Assembly: GCA_946965045.2 (NCBI GenBank) | Contig: OX337239.1 | Location: 3,123,268 to 3,187,267, forward strand | Source: Epithemia pelagica | Lineage: Eukaryota; Bacillariophyta; Bacillariophyceae; Surirellales; Surirellaceae | Length of the DNA: 64,000 nt | Direction of reading: 5' to 3' | Part shown: positions 1-10,201 of the stretch, in pieces | Layout of the letters: every line of letters begins with the position of its first letter | Numbering within the stretch: position 1 is the first letter of the stretch | The notes under the pieces: model-generated | Database searches by the model: none | Told to the model about the DNA's origin: nothing | Seen by the model: the letters and a program-made list of their open reading frames with translations, nothing else | Translations under genes and position numbers: made by a program

Positions 1-2584
1 CAGTAGTGTCGTGCCACTTTTCTTTACCATGTTGCTTGTCTAACAAAACAACTACTTCTTCATATTTCTGTGGAACTTCTTGATAACCAAACTTGTACTT
101 GATGGAATGACAGACATGCTTGATTCGTGACTGCTGTTTGGCAGCTTGAACAAGGTATTTACTGGTCTTGACAAAACGCTTGAGATGTTTCCATCCAAGT
201 TCACTCAATAGATCATGTTTCTTGGTGTATGCATCGTTTACCATTAGTGACGGAGGCTCATAGATCATCTCCCCAGTCTCCCAATCAACAAGTATATGAC
301 AGGGACTTCTTTTGTAGTCAAGATTGTTGCAAATACTTGACGGTTCTTGATCTCCGACGACATCTCTGAATTGGAAAACGTTATCTTCAGTTGCCTTTGC
401 TTGGTTATCCTGTTTGATGTATTCCATATGTTGACGGTATGAAATTATCTTGTCAATGTCGGAAATGGATTTGTAGAAAGTGTACTTGATATAGTCTTCT
501 TGCTTCAGAGCATCTTGTTCTAAATCAACGATGCATCTGATAAGACATGGTCGTCGTTGCTCCCCATTATATGGTTGTCGTTGCTCCCCATTTTCCTCAG
601 GATCATAAACAAGGAAAGTTTGGCCAATAGTGTCATCATATTTGATCGTAGGGATTTGCGTGGATGGATCTTCACCTTTGCAACAAATGAAAACAATGTC
701 AGCTTGTTTGCCGTTGGGTTTATTTGGAAGCGACTCCTCCCCTGAAGAGGTATCCACACAAAGGTTGCTGCTGGGTGGCCTGGATGCATCATGAAGAATG
801 GCAGAGTAACAAAGGGTTTGAGTGTCCAGAGACAAAGTATCACCAATAGGAGGGGCAAAAACAAGCCACCAGTAGCCAAGTGTCGTGACAAAAGAGGGAG
901 GGTAGGGACGGTGGGAGAGGGCATATGATTCGGTAGAGTAGGGGGCCTTGTCCCAGATAAGGAAGAAAAGTGGGTGGGTAATGCCGGGTGGGCGACCATT
1001 GAGGATCTCAAGAGGGATATGGCCCGAAACGGTCACGACGTATGTTGTCCTCTTAACGGTCTGATAACGGTTCTCAGCCATGTTCTGATCTTGGAGGTAT
1101 GGTTTGGAACAGTACTCTCCAAGTATGGGTGTGAAGAAGGAAGGTGTATCAGGTCCATGATCATAAGGTAAATCCAAGAGAAGGTTGAGGTTACAGGCAA
1201 CACGATTGGTAGACTTCCCAAAAGCATCATTCGGATTGCCATCATTTTCAACAGTCCTCGAAGAAGGTGCCGTATCTTGCATGGGATCAAGATGCCAATG
1301 ATTAAAGCCAGTCACTTGATTGTTGCCGGAGAAAGTAGACATGCGAGAAAGCAGACGTCGAGATGTCTGAACTTTCTGTTTACAGTTGTTGTTCTCGAGA
1401 CAATCATTGAGGGTGGATGTTGCCTTGGTATTGGACATCAAATGAGTAAGATCAGATAGATTATCTTGATGGTTTTGGGAATCATGTTGAATCATGTCGT
1501 CAATCCGTGTACTACCAGGGTCAGGATCAGGTTCCGGATCAATGTCAAGAGTATGTGTCTGTTCCTTCCATGCAGTTGTTGTTGATGCATTCTGGGTAGA
1601 CTTCTTGTTGTACGCAATGATTACTTGACGACTCTTGTTAGTGAATTTCTTCCACAGATCTCTTGGAAGACTGATCTTTGGAAGCGAAGATGAATCCTTG
1701 GTCTTCATATTAGTTCTCTTAATCCTGTGGTGCATTTCTTTGGGTGATCGATTATTGATATCAAAATCTTGGTCATGTCGAAAGCCACGTTGCTTGGTAT
1801 GCTTACATCGGTTCGACTTTGGTGATCGAGTTGCTCGGTCATGATCATATGCGGCATCAAGGAGAAGACGGAAATATGATTGATAACAAAGTGTCTTTGC
1901 ACCAGGCAAGATGTTGACTTGTCGTAAAACAGGTACCTTTTCAACGGCTTTCATCAGGAAGGTCATCCTAGTGGAGTGGCCAGGAATGTGATCAAACATT
2001 GATCCCAGATTGTCGAGAAGATGGAATTGGTGTTGAAAGTGGAGAAGAAACTGATAGGTTGTGCCGTGCCATGAATCATCGAGACGAAGATTGGAGATGT
2101 AGTTGTTAAGACGTAGCACCTCTCTTTTTGCTAAACGAAATGACGAAATGCAACCTTGGTTCAGACGGAGCTTGGTGAAGTCTGCATTGATTCTCCAATG
2201 ATCATAATTGGCCTTGGTGAGGTTCAACCAGGTAGAGCGAGGTAAATCAGACTGCTGCAGGGTTGAGGTTTGTTCTCGTGACCAATGTGCTAGGATCTTC
2301 AGTTGATGCCTTGTAAATGTCTTCAGATCCATCGTCTTGTTCCCATACTTGTATTGTCCAAGGTCCTTGATATTCTTTTCTGGATTGACTGCAAGATAGT
2401 CGATGACATTCAGAATGTGTTCGAAACCACTATGTTTTATCCATTGATGAAGGGCTTGAGCTCGTTCTTCATCACATTCAAATAGATGCTGGGTGATATG
2501 ATTGAACACTTGTGTATCTGATATGTCAGGCGGTACTGAGTCGTCAGAAGGAAGAGAAGGTGTCTTGGGGTATGTTGGATCCAT
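1..2584 (-). CDS. Ty1/copia-like polyprotein, N-terminal part (runs off left edge)
   Basis: My own translation of the minus strand from the ATG at 2584 stays open for 861 codons to the window edge, so the protein is 3'-incomplete. The first half is charged and polar with no zinc knuckle (CX2CX4HX4C) that I can see. Residues near 530-640 (about 800-1010) contain a PLEILNGRPPG-ITHPL stretch followed by W-D and G-YWW-VFAPPIGD-L, which resembles the integrase C-terminal segment of diatom copia elements. The last 100 residues (DWETGEMIYEPP ... LGWKHLKRF ... YKFGYQEVPQKY ... EKWHDTT) match the stretch that leads into copia reverse transcriptase. I see no protease DSG motif and no integrase HHCC/DDE core, which is odd for a copia pol. 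Family assignment is from motif memory; the reverse transcriptase itself should lie to the left of the window. Confidence 0.7.
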   Translation of the reverse strand, partial: MDPTYPKTPSLPSDDSVPPDISDTQVFNHITQHLFECDEERAQALHQWIKHSGFEHILNVIDYLAVNPEKNIKDLGQYKYGNKTMDLKTFTRHQLKILAHWSREQTSTLQQSDLPRSTWLNLTKANYDHWRINADFTKLRLNQGCISSFRLAKREVLRLNNYISNLRLDDSWHGTTYQFLLHFQHQFHLLDNLGSMFDHIPGHSTRMTFLMKAVEKVPVLRQVNILPGAKTLCYQSYFRLLLDAAYDHDRATRSPKSNRCKHTKQRGFRHDQDFDINNRSPKEMHHRIKRTNMKTKDSSSLPKISLPRDLWKKFTNKSRQVIIAYNKKSTQNASTTTAWKEQTHTLDIDPEPDPDPGSTRIDDMIQHDSQNHQDNLSDLTHLMSNTKATSTLNDCLENNNCKQKVQTSRRLLSRMSTFSGNNQVTGFNHWHLDPMQDTAPSSRTVENDGNPNDAFGKSTNRVACNLNLLLDLPYDHGPDTPSFFTPILGEYCSKPYLQDQNMAENRYQTVKRTTYVVTVSGHIPLEILNGRPPGITHPLFFLIWDKAPYSTESYALSHRPYPPSFVTTLGYWWLVFAPPIGDTLSLDTQTLCYSAILHDASRPPSSNLCVDTSSGEESLPNKPNGKQADIVFICCKGEDPSTQIPTIKYDDTIGQTFLVYDPEENGEQRQPYNGEQRRPCLIRCIVDLEQDALKQEDYIKYTFYKSISDIDKIISYRQHMEYIKQDNQAKATEDNVFQFRDVVGDQEPSSICNNLDYKRSPCHILVDWETGEMIYEPPSLMVNDAYTKKHDLLSELGWKHLKRFVKTSKYLVQAAKQQSRIKHVCHSIKYKFGYQEVPQKYEEVVVLLDKQHGKEKWHDTT

Positions 2585-2753
2585 GGTAGTATATGGTTGG
2601 TTCGTTGTTTATTTAATGTGTGGTGTGATCTGAACCCGGATGTACCACGTGTGTGCCACGTATGTCAGTACCCGGATGTGTGTTGTGCTGGGAACCCGGG
2701 TGTGCGGAACTCGGTTTTGTCTCTGGTTTGTTGTGGAAACTACTTAAAGATAC

Positions 2754-3038
2754 TTATCCTTGGTCACTTCCTGACTCGTTGCGGTGATCGAGTTGAACCA
2801 GGGAGTCAGGAATAATGGTAGCTTCCTCGTCTTGCTCGTAGTCCTCAGCAAAGTACTGGTCAGGTGAGTATTGGGAAGGTAGTTGCACGAAGTCCTGGTC
2901 CAGCTTGAGGTCCTGGAATAGGAGAGGGTTGATGACCCTAGCCTTAGCCAGGCTGGCCCTGTTGTTGGGTTGGGTAGCTTTGTCCTCTAACTCTTGTTTG
3001 TTGGTGTAGCTCAATCTGTACTCAATGTAGATGGGCAA
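2754..3038 (-). CDS. small acidic hypothetical protein (94 aa), doubtful
   Basis: An open frame of 94 residues lies 169 nt upstream of the copia-like polyprotein on the same strand. It is rich in D, E and Q (for example PDQYFAEDYEQDEEAT) and has no recognisable domain, signal peptide or membrane segment. It could be a short leader gene of the retroelement, an exon of a host gene, or chance. The amino-acid composition is even and protein-like, which is the only support. Confidence 0.25.
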   Translation of the reverse strand: MPIYIEYRLSYTNKQELEDKATQPNNRASLAKARVINPLLFQDLKLDQDFVQLPSQYSPDQYFAEDYEQDEEATIIPDSLVQLDHRNESGSDQG

Positions 3039-3848
3039 GTATGATCTCCAATGCGACTGCAGGGCAATGAGCGATGAGACTGTTAATCTAGCAGAACTCT
3101 CATTGAGAATTCAGAAGGGTAATAGGTAGTTGGGTAAAAGGCTCGCTGAGCCGACAATCGAATCACCAACCGATACAACAATCCTCCACGGGTCAGAGAA
3201 GAGTTGCAAGTCGAAGTCCGCCGTGGGTGGGGGCAGTCGGTCCACTGATAAGAGGTAAGTCTTAAGATGAGTGTTAAAATGGTGATATTAATGATTGTGA
3301 GACGATTACTAACTAAGGTGGTTGATGGTGCCGAAGTCCTGGCTCTTGTATACGGCCATGGATCTGGTGTGATAGGTCCTCACTGGTTGGAGTAGACCGG
3401 CATTGGTGTATATTGAATGTATAGGGTGATGGATAACATGTATGGGATGCAACAGCTCTTGCTTTGTCGTGGTATAAGTCTTGTGCTGGGCGCGTTGCTG
3501 TTTGCATTCTTGGATTAGTGGGAAAAGAGATATGGTCTCGCGTGATCGTGATTCGTGCTTTGATTACATAGACCGTTAGGTCGAATCGTGGATGCGCGTA
3601 CTCGGATAGTCAAGGCGCGCATTCGATGGTTTTGGGCGCGCACGTGTTGGGCCATAGTTAATATCCGAGCGGTCGCCAATAACACGTGCAATGCGAGCAT
3701 GCCATGGCCAAATTTATAGTTTCGCGAGCATGCCGACATTCCTTTCTCACTATTAGGAAAATGTCATCGGATGCCATAAAATACTAGCATCATTCGATGA
3801 GTTGTAGGTTTCGCCACCTAGCTTTCGGTGAGAATCCTAACACCTTCA
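3039..3848. other. gene-free stretch upstream of the retroelement
   Basis: No convincing coding region. This is where the 5' LTR and leader of the minus-strand copia-like element would be expected, but its second LTR is outside the window, so the ends cannot be fixed by comparison. Short open frames here are low-complexity or overlap on both strands. Confidence 0.4.
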
Positions 3849-3967
3849 ACAACAGCAAGCGGTGACAACGACAAGCGACGACAACGGCATGCGACAAGAC
3901 AGCAAGCGGCAACAACGACAAGCGGCGACAACGACAAGCGACGACAGCGACATCCGACGACAATGAC
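3849..3967. repeat. CGACAA-type minisatellite
   Basis: About 119 bp made of imperfect units of the form GACAACGACAAGCGGC / GACAACGGCATGCGAC. Units vary in length and sequence, there are no constant spacers, and apparent open frames on both strands here are products of the repeat. Confidence 0.8.
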
Positions 3968-4569
3968 ATACTCAACAATCAACTGCTCGTTTCGGCCAAA
4001 CGGCAAAACATTCGGCGACCACGGCACGGCAACAGCACCATACTCAACACCGAAACGATTGCCTATTGTACGACCTACGACACAGAGAAGCATGTACTAA
4101 GCTAGATAGATGTTCTGTACTAGTAGCTGTTTATATGCATACTCGTAGAGGAGGCGGGTTGATTATTGTGCTAGCGCCGCCTCACCATGGTGATGGTGTG
4201 GGGTGCAGTTGGTGAGAAGAATCTCGCAACAAAATGTGCAAGAGCATGAGGGCAATTCATTTTACTTTAGGAAAATGTATGGTGTAGTGAATCTCGTAGG
4301 GCCGGAAGTTCAACCGAGTATCGGAAACGTGAAGCACGGGCCACTACGGTTACCCATATCGATTGATGGAGCTCGTAGCAGGATGGAACAAATTCGCCAT
4401 TAGAGGTCCGCAGAAACAAGGACAGCAGACAGACTAAACCTTAACTCTACTGTGTGAAGTCTACCGCCCGTCTCACCTGCCACGCGTCTAAGTAATCCTT
4501 CCATTGGAAGGGCCGGCGTCGAAATGACAGTTGGTGGTTGGCGTCACGATTCAAATTTGAAATTTGGGA
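3968..4569. other. gene-free stretch before the kelch array
   Basis: No gene, RNA or repeat recognised. The kelch-array homology begins just after this stretch, at the module-A upstream region of K1. Confidence 0.4.
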
Positions 4570-4829
4570 TGCTAGTTTATTCCGGTATCCAATAAAACTT
4601 CTACGGTACTCCGAACAAGAGTGCGTGATCTTCTTCATTGCGTGGCTACGGTCACGATTTGTCTTGTGACGAAAGCGACTCATCTTCGGTCCATCCTTTT
4701 CGTCAAGTCAGTCGTGCTTCCAGTCCGCACCCGTCAGCATCAGCATCGCAACGAAAGAGCAAACCTACGTGCCTCTTACAAGACAGTGTCTCGATCCCCA
4801 TAAATTTGCTGCAGTCATTTTGTGAAACC
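4570..4829 (+). promoter_or_regulatory. upstream module A of K1
   Basis: Shared with K5, K7, K9, K10, K11 and K13. Landmarks in order are CACGATTTGTC followed by TTGTGACGAAAG, TCGTCAAGTCAGTCGTGCTTC, and GTCTCGATCCCCATAAATT. The CATAAATT box is at 4799-4806, 31 nt before the ATG at 4830. The constant box-to-ATG distance across the family suggests a core promoter or initiator with a very short leader; this is inference, as no transcript data are available. Confidence 0.5.
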
Positions 4830-6015
4830 ATGGCCACGACGATGAAAGAAAAAGCATGGCAGTCGGGCCTTGTCCTGTTAGACGAGACACCTGAATGGAA
4901 TTTCGAGGACTGGCCTCCTCTTGCGGGTGGATGGCGTTGCTATCATGCTTCGGTCGTTCTCGATCATCCCGATAACAAGACGGAACAAACCGTCGTCGTG
5001 TTGGGCGGATATCGAACAGGTTATGGCGAGGTCAATTCCATTCTTGTATTAAATTTGGCAGACCCAGACAAGCAGTGGCGAGGGGCCACCAATGAACAAG
5101 AGTCGTCGAGGACATGCCGCTGTTTTGTGCAATGGCGGCGTCTACGTGATGGGAGGTCGCAATACAGCAACTTTGGATTGTATCGAACGCATTGATGCGA
5201 ACGATATACTACAACCATTTTTAACAGCAAGCACCACACATACGAGTAATTGGACGACATTGACATGTCGATTATCAACGCGACGGTTTGGATGTTGTGC
5301 TGTCGCGGTTCACAACCGATACATCGTTGTAATGGGCGGCTACAACGATCATGATTTGTCGTCAGTGGATATTATAGATACAAACAACCACACTGTCACT
5401 GCGGGACCAAGCATGAATATTCCTCGATCATATTGTGCTAGTGTGGTCATTGGTAACCGCATCTTCTCCGTTGGAGGCTACACAGGACGCTCGGTGGAGT
5501 ATTTGGAATTTTCAAAGCCTGGTGACAATGAAGAGACAAAAAAGGAAACTGGCTCGACGTTCATTTCTTTCTCGTCGACCTGGACCGCTCATTCTAATAT
5601 GGTGCTTTCCAATGCACGAAGTTCTTGTGCAGTGGTTACCGTGGGATCCTGTTTGGTAGTGGCCGGAGGACTAGGCGATTCAACCGTGGACGTCTTGGAT
5701 ACGCACCGCAACCGTGTGTGGAATCTCCCACCATTCGGAAATCGCCGCGATCACTTCAGTATGGCGATTGTTGCCAATCATGTTGCCGTGATAAGTGGTT
5801 TTGGCAGTTCTGCCTGTGCGACATTACCACTACTGGACAAGCATACGTGGTGTTTTCGACGACTCTTTGAGCATCAGATCGACAGATGTTGTCTATTTCG
5901 GGAAGGAAGGAATATCCAACTTGCTGATAATTCACCCTTCTCCGCCTCGACATCAGCTCATAAACGAGCAAGGCCCGATACACGCCGTGGTGATGAAGGA
6001 AAGGATGAAACTTGA
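4830..6015 (+). pseudogene. K1: kelch-repeat protein, frameshifted by 2-nt loss
   Basis: The family start codon at 4830 (MATTMKEKAWQSGL) opens a frame that covers the N-terminus and first kelch motif. At about 5082 the usual sequence for Q-W-R-E-G-P reads with two bases missing (TGGCGAGGGGCC instead of TGGCGAGAAGGGCC), so the frame ends in unrelated residues at 5195. The remaining five blades are intact in another frame and run to 6015, including a basic tail (HKRARPDTRRGDEGKDET). A shortened protein could start at the ATG at 5092, which falls on the conserved M-N-K of blade 1, but it would lack the N-terminus and blade 1. The C-terminal third is most like K7 and K12 (VISGFGS, LLDKHTWCF). Confidence 0.8.
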
Positions 6016-6929
6016 AATTTGCAACGTATTGCATGTATGTCCTAACAATAGCGGAACTGTAGCATTATCATTTTACTCTCAAACAGTTGGTGTACTGTAT
6101 TCTTCATGGCATTGCGACCTCTAGAGATATCACATACACCTTTGTACTAGTAGAAAACGAAGGTTACACCATCCGGCATGACACCGCAAACAGGAGTGGA
6201 GCCAGGCCTCGGGTAGATGTCCATGGTACCATGCCTCTCTGAAGTTAACTAGGTCGACTTATCATGCTGTGGAAAATTATGGTTGCGTGCCTGCAACACT
6301 TGGCGCAGCGACTCGTTTGGACGGTCGACCATGCGTTCAATTGTGGAGTCCGGGCTTTCTATGGCTAACGCCTACGTGAGAGGACAGTACCCCGTCTCTC
6401 GATGCTTGTGGTTTCGGGTGACAGAACCCTTTGGAATTTTTGCCACCGAAGTGTTCGATATTTCCTCCACTACAGCAACTAGTCTTTGTGAAGTCTTTAT
6501 GATTCAGCAATTTGCTTGCGTCGATCCAGCAATCAGTCTCTCTGTAGTGGCTCGTTGACAGCCCATGGGTATCGGTCCATGGGGATCAACAAGAACAATC
6601 GTAGTGTGCAAAGTTATGTCTTGCCCCTCAATGCCAGTTCCGTCGAAACCTTGTTGCACGATTACAACACTGTCGAACAGCAGCGTTGGACATTGACCAG
6701 TACAAGCTTTGTGCCTCGTACAACACCACAAAACCACGACCACGACTGCCGCCGATCATGTCTTGGCTGTAGTCTACTAGAACTGCTTGTTCTTCTTCTT
6801 CTTTGTTGGATTCTGGTTGGTGTTGCTGCCTTGTCGTTCCACACCGACAACCAGCTTGAATCTTCGTATGTATTAGACTTGAAAGGGCGATGCGACTCTT
6901 TCCCATGATCAATTCTTCACTGGTGTGTG
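6016..6929. repeat. downstream module D1 (after K1)
   Basis: First of six D1 copies (after K1, K4, K7, K10, K11 and K12). It begins with a short segment containing GCAACGTATTGCATGTATGTC, then AACAGGAGTGGAGCCAGGC, CCATGGTACCATGCCTCTCT, and a part that reads VLPLNASSVETLLHDYNTVEQ on the + strand near 6620-6680. The same reading frame is kept in several D1 copies, so D1 may include the decayed remains of a neighbouring gene. Confidence 0.65.
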
Positions 6930-8500
6930 GAGCCGGCAAACACGATAGGCATCCAAACGTTCAGCGTCGTCTTTGAAGACGATCAATGGTTGAAAGAGAT
7001 ACCGACAAAGAACCAAGGTCACGCCCGTCCAGCGAGCAAGGGTAGCTTGAGAGGTCACTATTGAATTACCGCTCCGACCTCGTTGAAAGAAAATTCATAC
7101 CTTTACCCGCTTTTGTACACAACGTCTTGTTGTGGTGTTCAACCTCCAACCACAGGTTCGAGTCGAATCTTCATCCGTGATGCGCATATGCTGGAACCAC
7201 ACAAGAAGAAGAAGGAACGTGTGGGTCGCGTTCGAATGGACAGCAGTATGGGCGACAACCAGGAAGGTACTGCCTGCCACTCAACCTGTTTCAAGGAGAA
7301 GTTGTGACAATGTATACATTGTCGAACGTGTGTATTACATGCTTGTTGTGTTTGGAGTTCCGGACCAAGACTTTCTGCGCAAAGGAGTATATTCGACGGG
7401 CAAGATGGGGCATCCCTCTAGTATTTTGGTGGCTGTCCCTGGACGGCCTCGAACCAACAATCGTTCCACATGTGGCTCAAGAATAGCCCCAGCGTCGTCG
7501 TTCGTCGTCCAATCCCATCCACACCAGGAAACCATTGCTGTGCGTCCTCCACTCGCACTACCAACGGTTGAAACTCTTCTCAAGACGCATTTGCTTGCGG
7601 TCCTCCCAGAGATGTAGTCTCCCACGGTTGCAGCCAATCGGGATGGATGCGGTGCGCAAGAGTCGTTGACACTCTCGTGTCCCACCAATAAGAGCAGTAG
7701 TCTCCCAAGGCTGTCCTTTCACAGACCAAGCTCGTTCGGACAGTGGTTGGCGCATACCAATCACAAATCCTCGGGCACCGAAAATATCCCAAAGACATTA
7801 GCTTTCCGCACGTATAGGAGGAGCCTGTTTCAAGAAATGATACCAAATGGTCTTGTTGAAGTCATGAATTGTATCACTCTCCGTTTGTCGAATTCCAATT
7901 CCTGATTGTGTGGATTGGAGGATCCCATGATTTTGGGAGGAGGCGTAATGATGGATTCCACCATTAGGGATGACAGATACTCGTCACGTGACACTGTGTC
8001 ATGAGACACCAAGCTTCCATGGCTTGTATGGGTAAGCCGACTACCAAAGGAGGACGAGTAGTGGTAGTTGTTGATAAGGAGGATGTTTTTGTTGTTGCCG
8101 AAAAGGAAATAGAGGTGGTTGCCCTTTTGTCGTGCGTCAATCAGGATCTCAGCCGTTTTGCTGCTCATAGACGACCGGAAACAAGACGAGCAAACGGAGA
8201 AGGATAACCACGCGAACGTTTCATGACACGGAATGGATTCGAATCCCTTGCAGAGACCACGTTGTGTTGGTAGTGTTGTTGCTCCTGCCGTCCTTCATTC
8301 TCTCTTTCGAAGAGAACAGCACCACTCCCATAGCTCGAATTCGGTACACTTGGTCAACGAAGAAAATATGATGATCATGCGCCGTCTTGTCCATCTTTCT
8401 TGTTTTGCTGGATCTATGAATTCGAATCTGCTGTTTTGTTCTGTCATGCATTATATGTGCGACCCACTCTTGCCCAAGATTGCGTACCTACGACAGACAC
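6930..8500. other. D3 fragment, then unique sequence
   Basis: 6930-7110 resembles part of module D3 (compare 23690-23890 and 40390-40550: GGCATCCAAACG and GAGCAAGGGTAGCTTGAGAGG are shared). From 7110 to 8500 I find no copy elsewhere in the window. A 161-residue frame at 7132-7617 (+) and an overlapping 117-residue frame on the other strand have no clear family; neither is convincing as a gene. Confidence 0.4.
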
Positions 8501-8633
8501 TCTGGCTCAAATGCTTCCACGCGTAGTTCAGAAAATTTTGAGTTGATGTTCCATCAGTCCGCATCCATCACAGCATCAAAACTGATGCCTTTCGATCCTC
8601 CTCATAAATTCGCTGCTGTCATTGTGTGGAACC
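8501..8633 (+). promoter_or_regulatory. upstream region of K2 (C/A hybrid)
   Basis: Holds CTTTCGATCCTCCTCATAAATT with the CATAAATT box at 8603-8610, 31 nt before the ATG. The upstream part differs from module A but shares the CCGCATCCATCA and TTTGATCCTCATAAA-like wording of module C (K4, K6). It therefore joins features of two promoter classes. Confidence 0.45.
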
Positions 8634-9773
8634 ATGACCACGGCACTGAAAGAACAAGCATGGCAGTCGGGCCTTGTCCTTTCAGACGGGACAGCAGAAT
8701 GGAATGAGAACAACTGGCCTCCTCTTGAGGGTGGATGGCGAGAGCGTCATGCTTCGATCGTACTGACTCATACCGACAACAACAAGGAACAAACCGTCGT
8801 CGTGTTGGGCGGATTTCAACAAGGCCAAGGCGTGCTTGATTCCGTTCTTGTATTAAACTTGGCAGAATCAAACAAGCAGTGGCGGGAAGGTCCACCCATG
8901 CACCAGAAACGTTCTGGACATGCCGCTGTTGTGTGCAATGGAGGCATTTACGTGATTGGAGGATTCTCTGAAGGTTCATGTTTGAATTGTATGGAACGAA
9001 TTGATGCCAATGATGTGCTGGAATCATCTTTTACATCAAGCACCACACATGCGAGTAATTGGACGAGATTAAGCTGTCGATTATCAAAGGGACGACATGG
9101 ATGTTGTGCTGTTGCGGTGCACAACCGATACATCGTTGTAATGGGTGGCTACAGCGATCATGATTTGTCGCCAGTGGATATTATAAATACAAACAACCAC
9201 ACTGTCACTGAGGGACCAAGCATGACTGTTCCACGAAAATGGTGTGCCAGTGCGGTGATTGGCCACCGCATCTTTGTCGTTGGAGGTTGGAACGGTAATG
9301 AATATCTTGACTCGGTGGAGTATTTGGACTATGCAACACCCTTTGACAATGATGAGACAGAAAAGGAGATAGGCTCGACGTTCATGTCTTTCTCGTCCAC
9401 TTGGATCACTCAGTCGGAGTTGAGGCTTTCCAATGCACGAAGTTGTTATGCAATGGTTGCCGTGGGATCTTGTCTAGTGGTGACTGGAGGATACGAATCA
9501 TCCGTGGAGGTCTTGGATACGCATCACAACTGCATGTGGAATCTCCCACCATTCGTGAATCACCGCAATGGCTGCAGTATGGTGACTGTTGCCAATCAAG
9601 TTGCCGTGATTGGTGGACTCCGCAATCCTTCCTGTGCAACATTACCACTTCTGGATAGAAATTCGTGGTGTTTTCGTCGACTCTGTGAGCAGCAACCGAA
9701 CGGATGGCATCATTCTCTTGAAGGTGTGGGTATTCGAGATGATGATATCTCACCCTTCTTCACCTCGGCATGA
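8634..9773 (+). CDS. K2: six-bladed kelch-repeat protein, 379 aa, tail lost
   Basis: The start at 8634 (MTTALKEQAWQSG) is chosen because this motif is common to the family; an upstream extension would use non-ATG codons. Six kelch motifs are complete, with GG doublets in VVVLGGF, YVIGGF, IVVMGGY, FVVGGW, LVVTGGY and VAVIGGL. Kelch propellers usually bind other proteins; no BTB, F-box or enzyme domain is present. The protein ends DDDISPFFTSA because a TGA stands where paralogues have a TCA serine codon; the DNA after it still reads as the basic tail (ARKRARPN). Blade 5 (VTGGYESSVEVLDT) is shared almost exactly with K15 and not with neighbours, a sign of gene conversion. Confidence 0.85.
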   Translation: MTTALKEQAWQSGLVLSDGTAEWNENNWPPLEGGWRERHASIVLTHTDNNKEQTVVVLGGFQQGQGVLDSVLVLNLAESNKQWREGPPMHQKRSGHAAVVCNGGIYVIGGFSEGSCLNCMERIDANDVLESSFTSSTTHASNWTRLSCRLSKGRHGCCAVAVHNRYIVVMGGYSDHDLSPVDIINTNNHTVTEGPSMTVPRKWCASAVIGHRIFVVGGWNGNEYLDSVEYLDYATPFDNDETEKEIGSTFMSFSSTWITQSELRLSNARSCYAMVAVGSCLVVTGGYESSVEVLDTHHNCMWNLPPFVNHRNGCSMVTVANQVAVIGGLRNPSCATLPLLDRNSWCFRRLCEQQPNGWHHSLEGVGIRDDDISPFFTSA

Positions 9774-10201
9774 GCTCGTAAACGAGCAAGGCCCAATACA
9801 TGCCAAAATGATAGAGGGAATGATGAAGCCTAGCCGTTTATTTCTCGAGTGGTTGACTTGTTTTCTACATTCGATTGCAATCTTAGAACCTAGTAGGTAG
9901 TTACTCAAAAGTAGAAAGAACATGTTGCAAGAAAGAGGGTGCTTGTTTGTTGTCAAAGATGTGGAAAGAACGACCAATTTTTTGTCTCTTAAAGTGGTAG
10001 TGCCAGGGCTTTGTGGTGGCATCTTGACACTTTGTAGGACACAGAGACATGGTCCATGGATCGGTTGCCGTCAAGGGACGCCGGAAGCCGACAGTGGTGC
10101 ACTCCAGAAAGGACGAGTTTCGCATCGATTTCGTAGCCAAGGGCAATACGGTTGGTCGCCATTTTGTGTCCACTACTATTGAGTAGTGAAGAGTACTCTT
10201 A
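9774..10201. repeat. downstream module D2 (after K2)
   Basis: Marked by GGTTGACTTGTTTTCTACATTC, AATCCTAGGACCTAGTA-like wording, and TCAAAAGTAGAAAGAACATG. Other copies follow K3, K5, K8 (stub), K14 and K15. This copy runs directly into the truncated 5' end of K3. Confidence 0.7.

Noticed and set aside
3849-3967. Possible CRISPR-like array
   Set aside because: The repeats are short, imperfect and contiguous with no unique spacers; it is a minisatellite in eukaryotic-looking DNA.
7132-7617. Possible piggyBac-type transposase relic (GVYSTG and GHP in a 161-residue frame)
   Set aside because: Only a few residues match, the opposite strand is equally open, and no DDD residues could be identified.
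8230-8250. GGATTCGAATCCC resembling a tRNA T-arm
   Set aside because: The stem does not pair properly and no D-arm, anticodon arm or acceptor stem could be placed around it.
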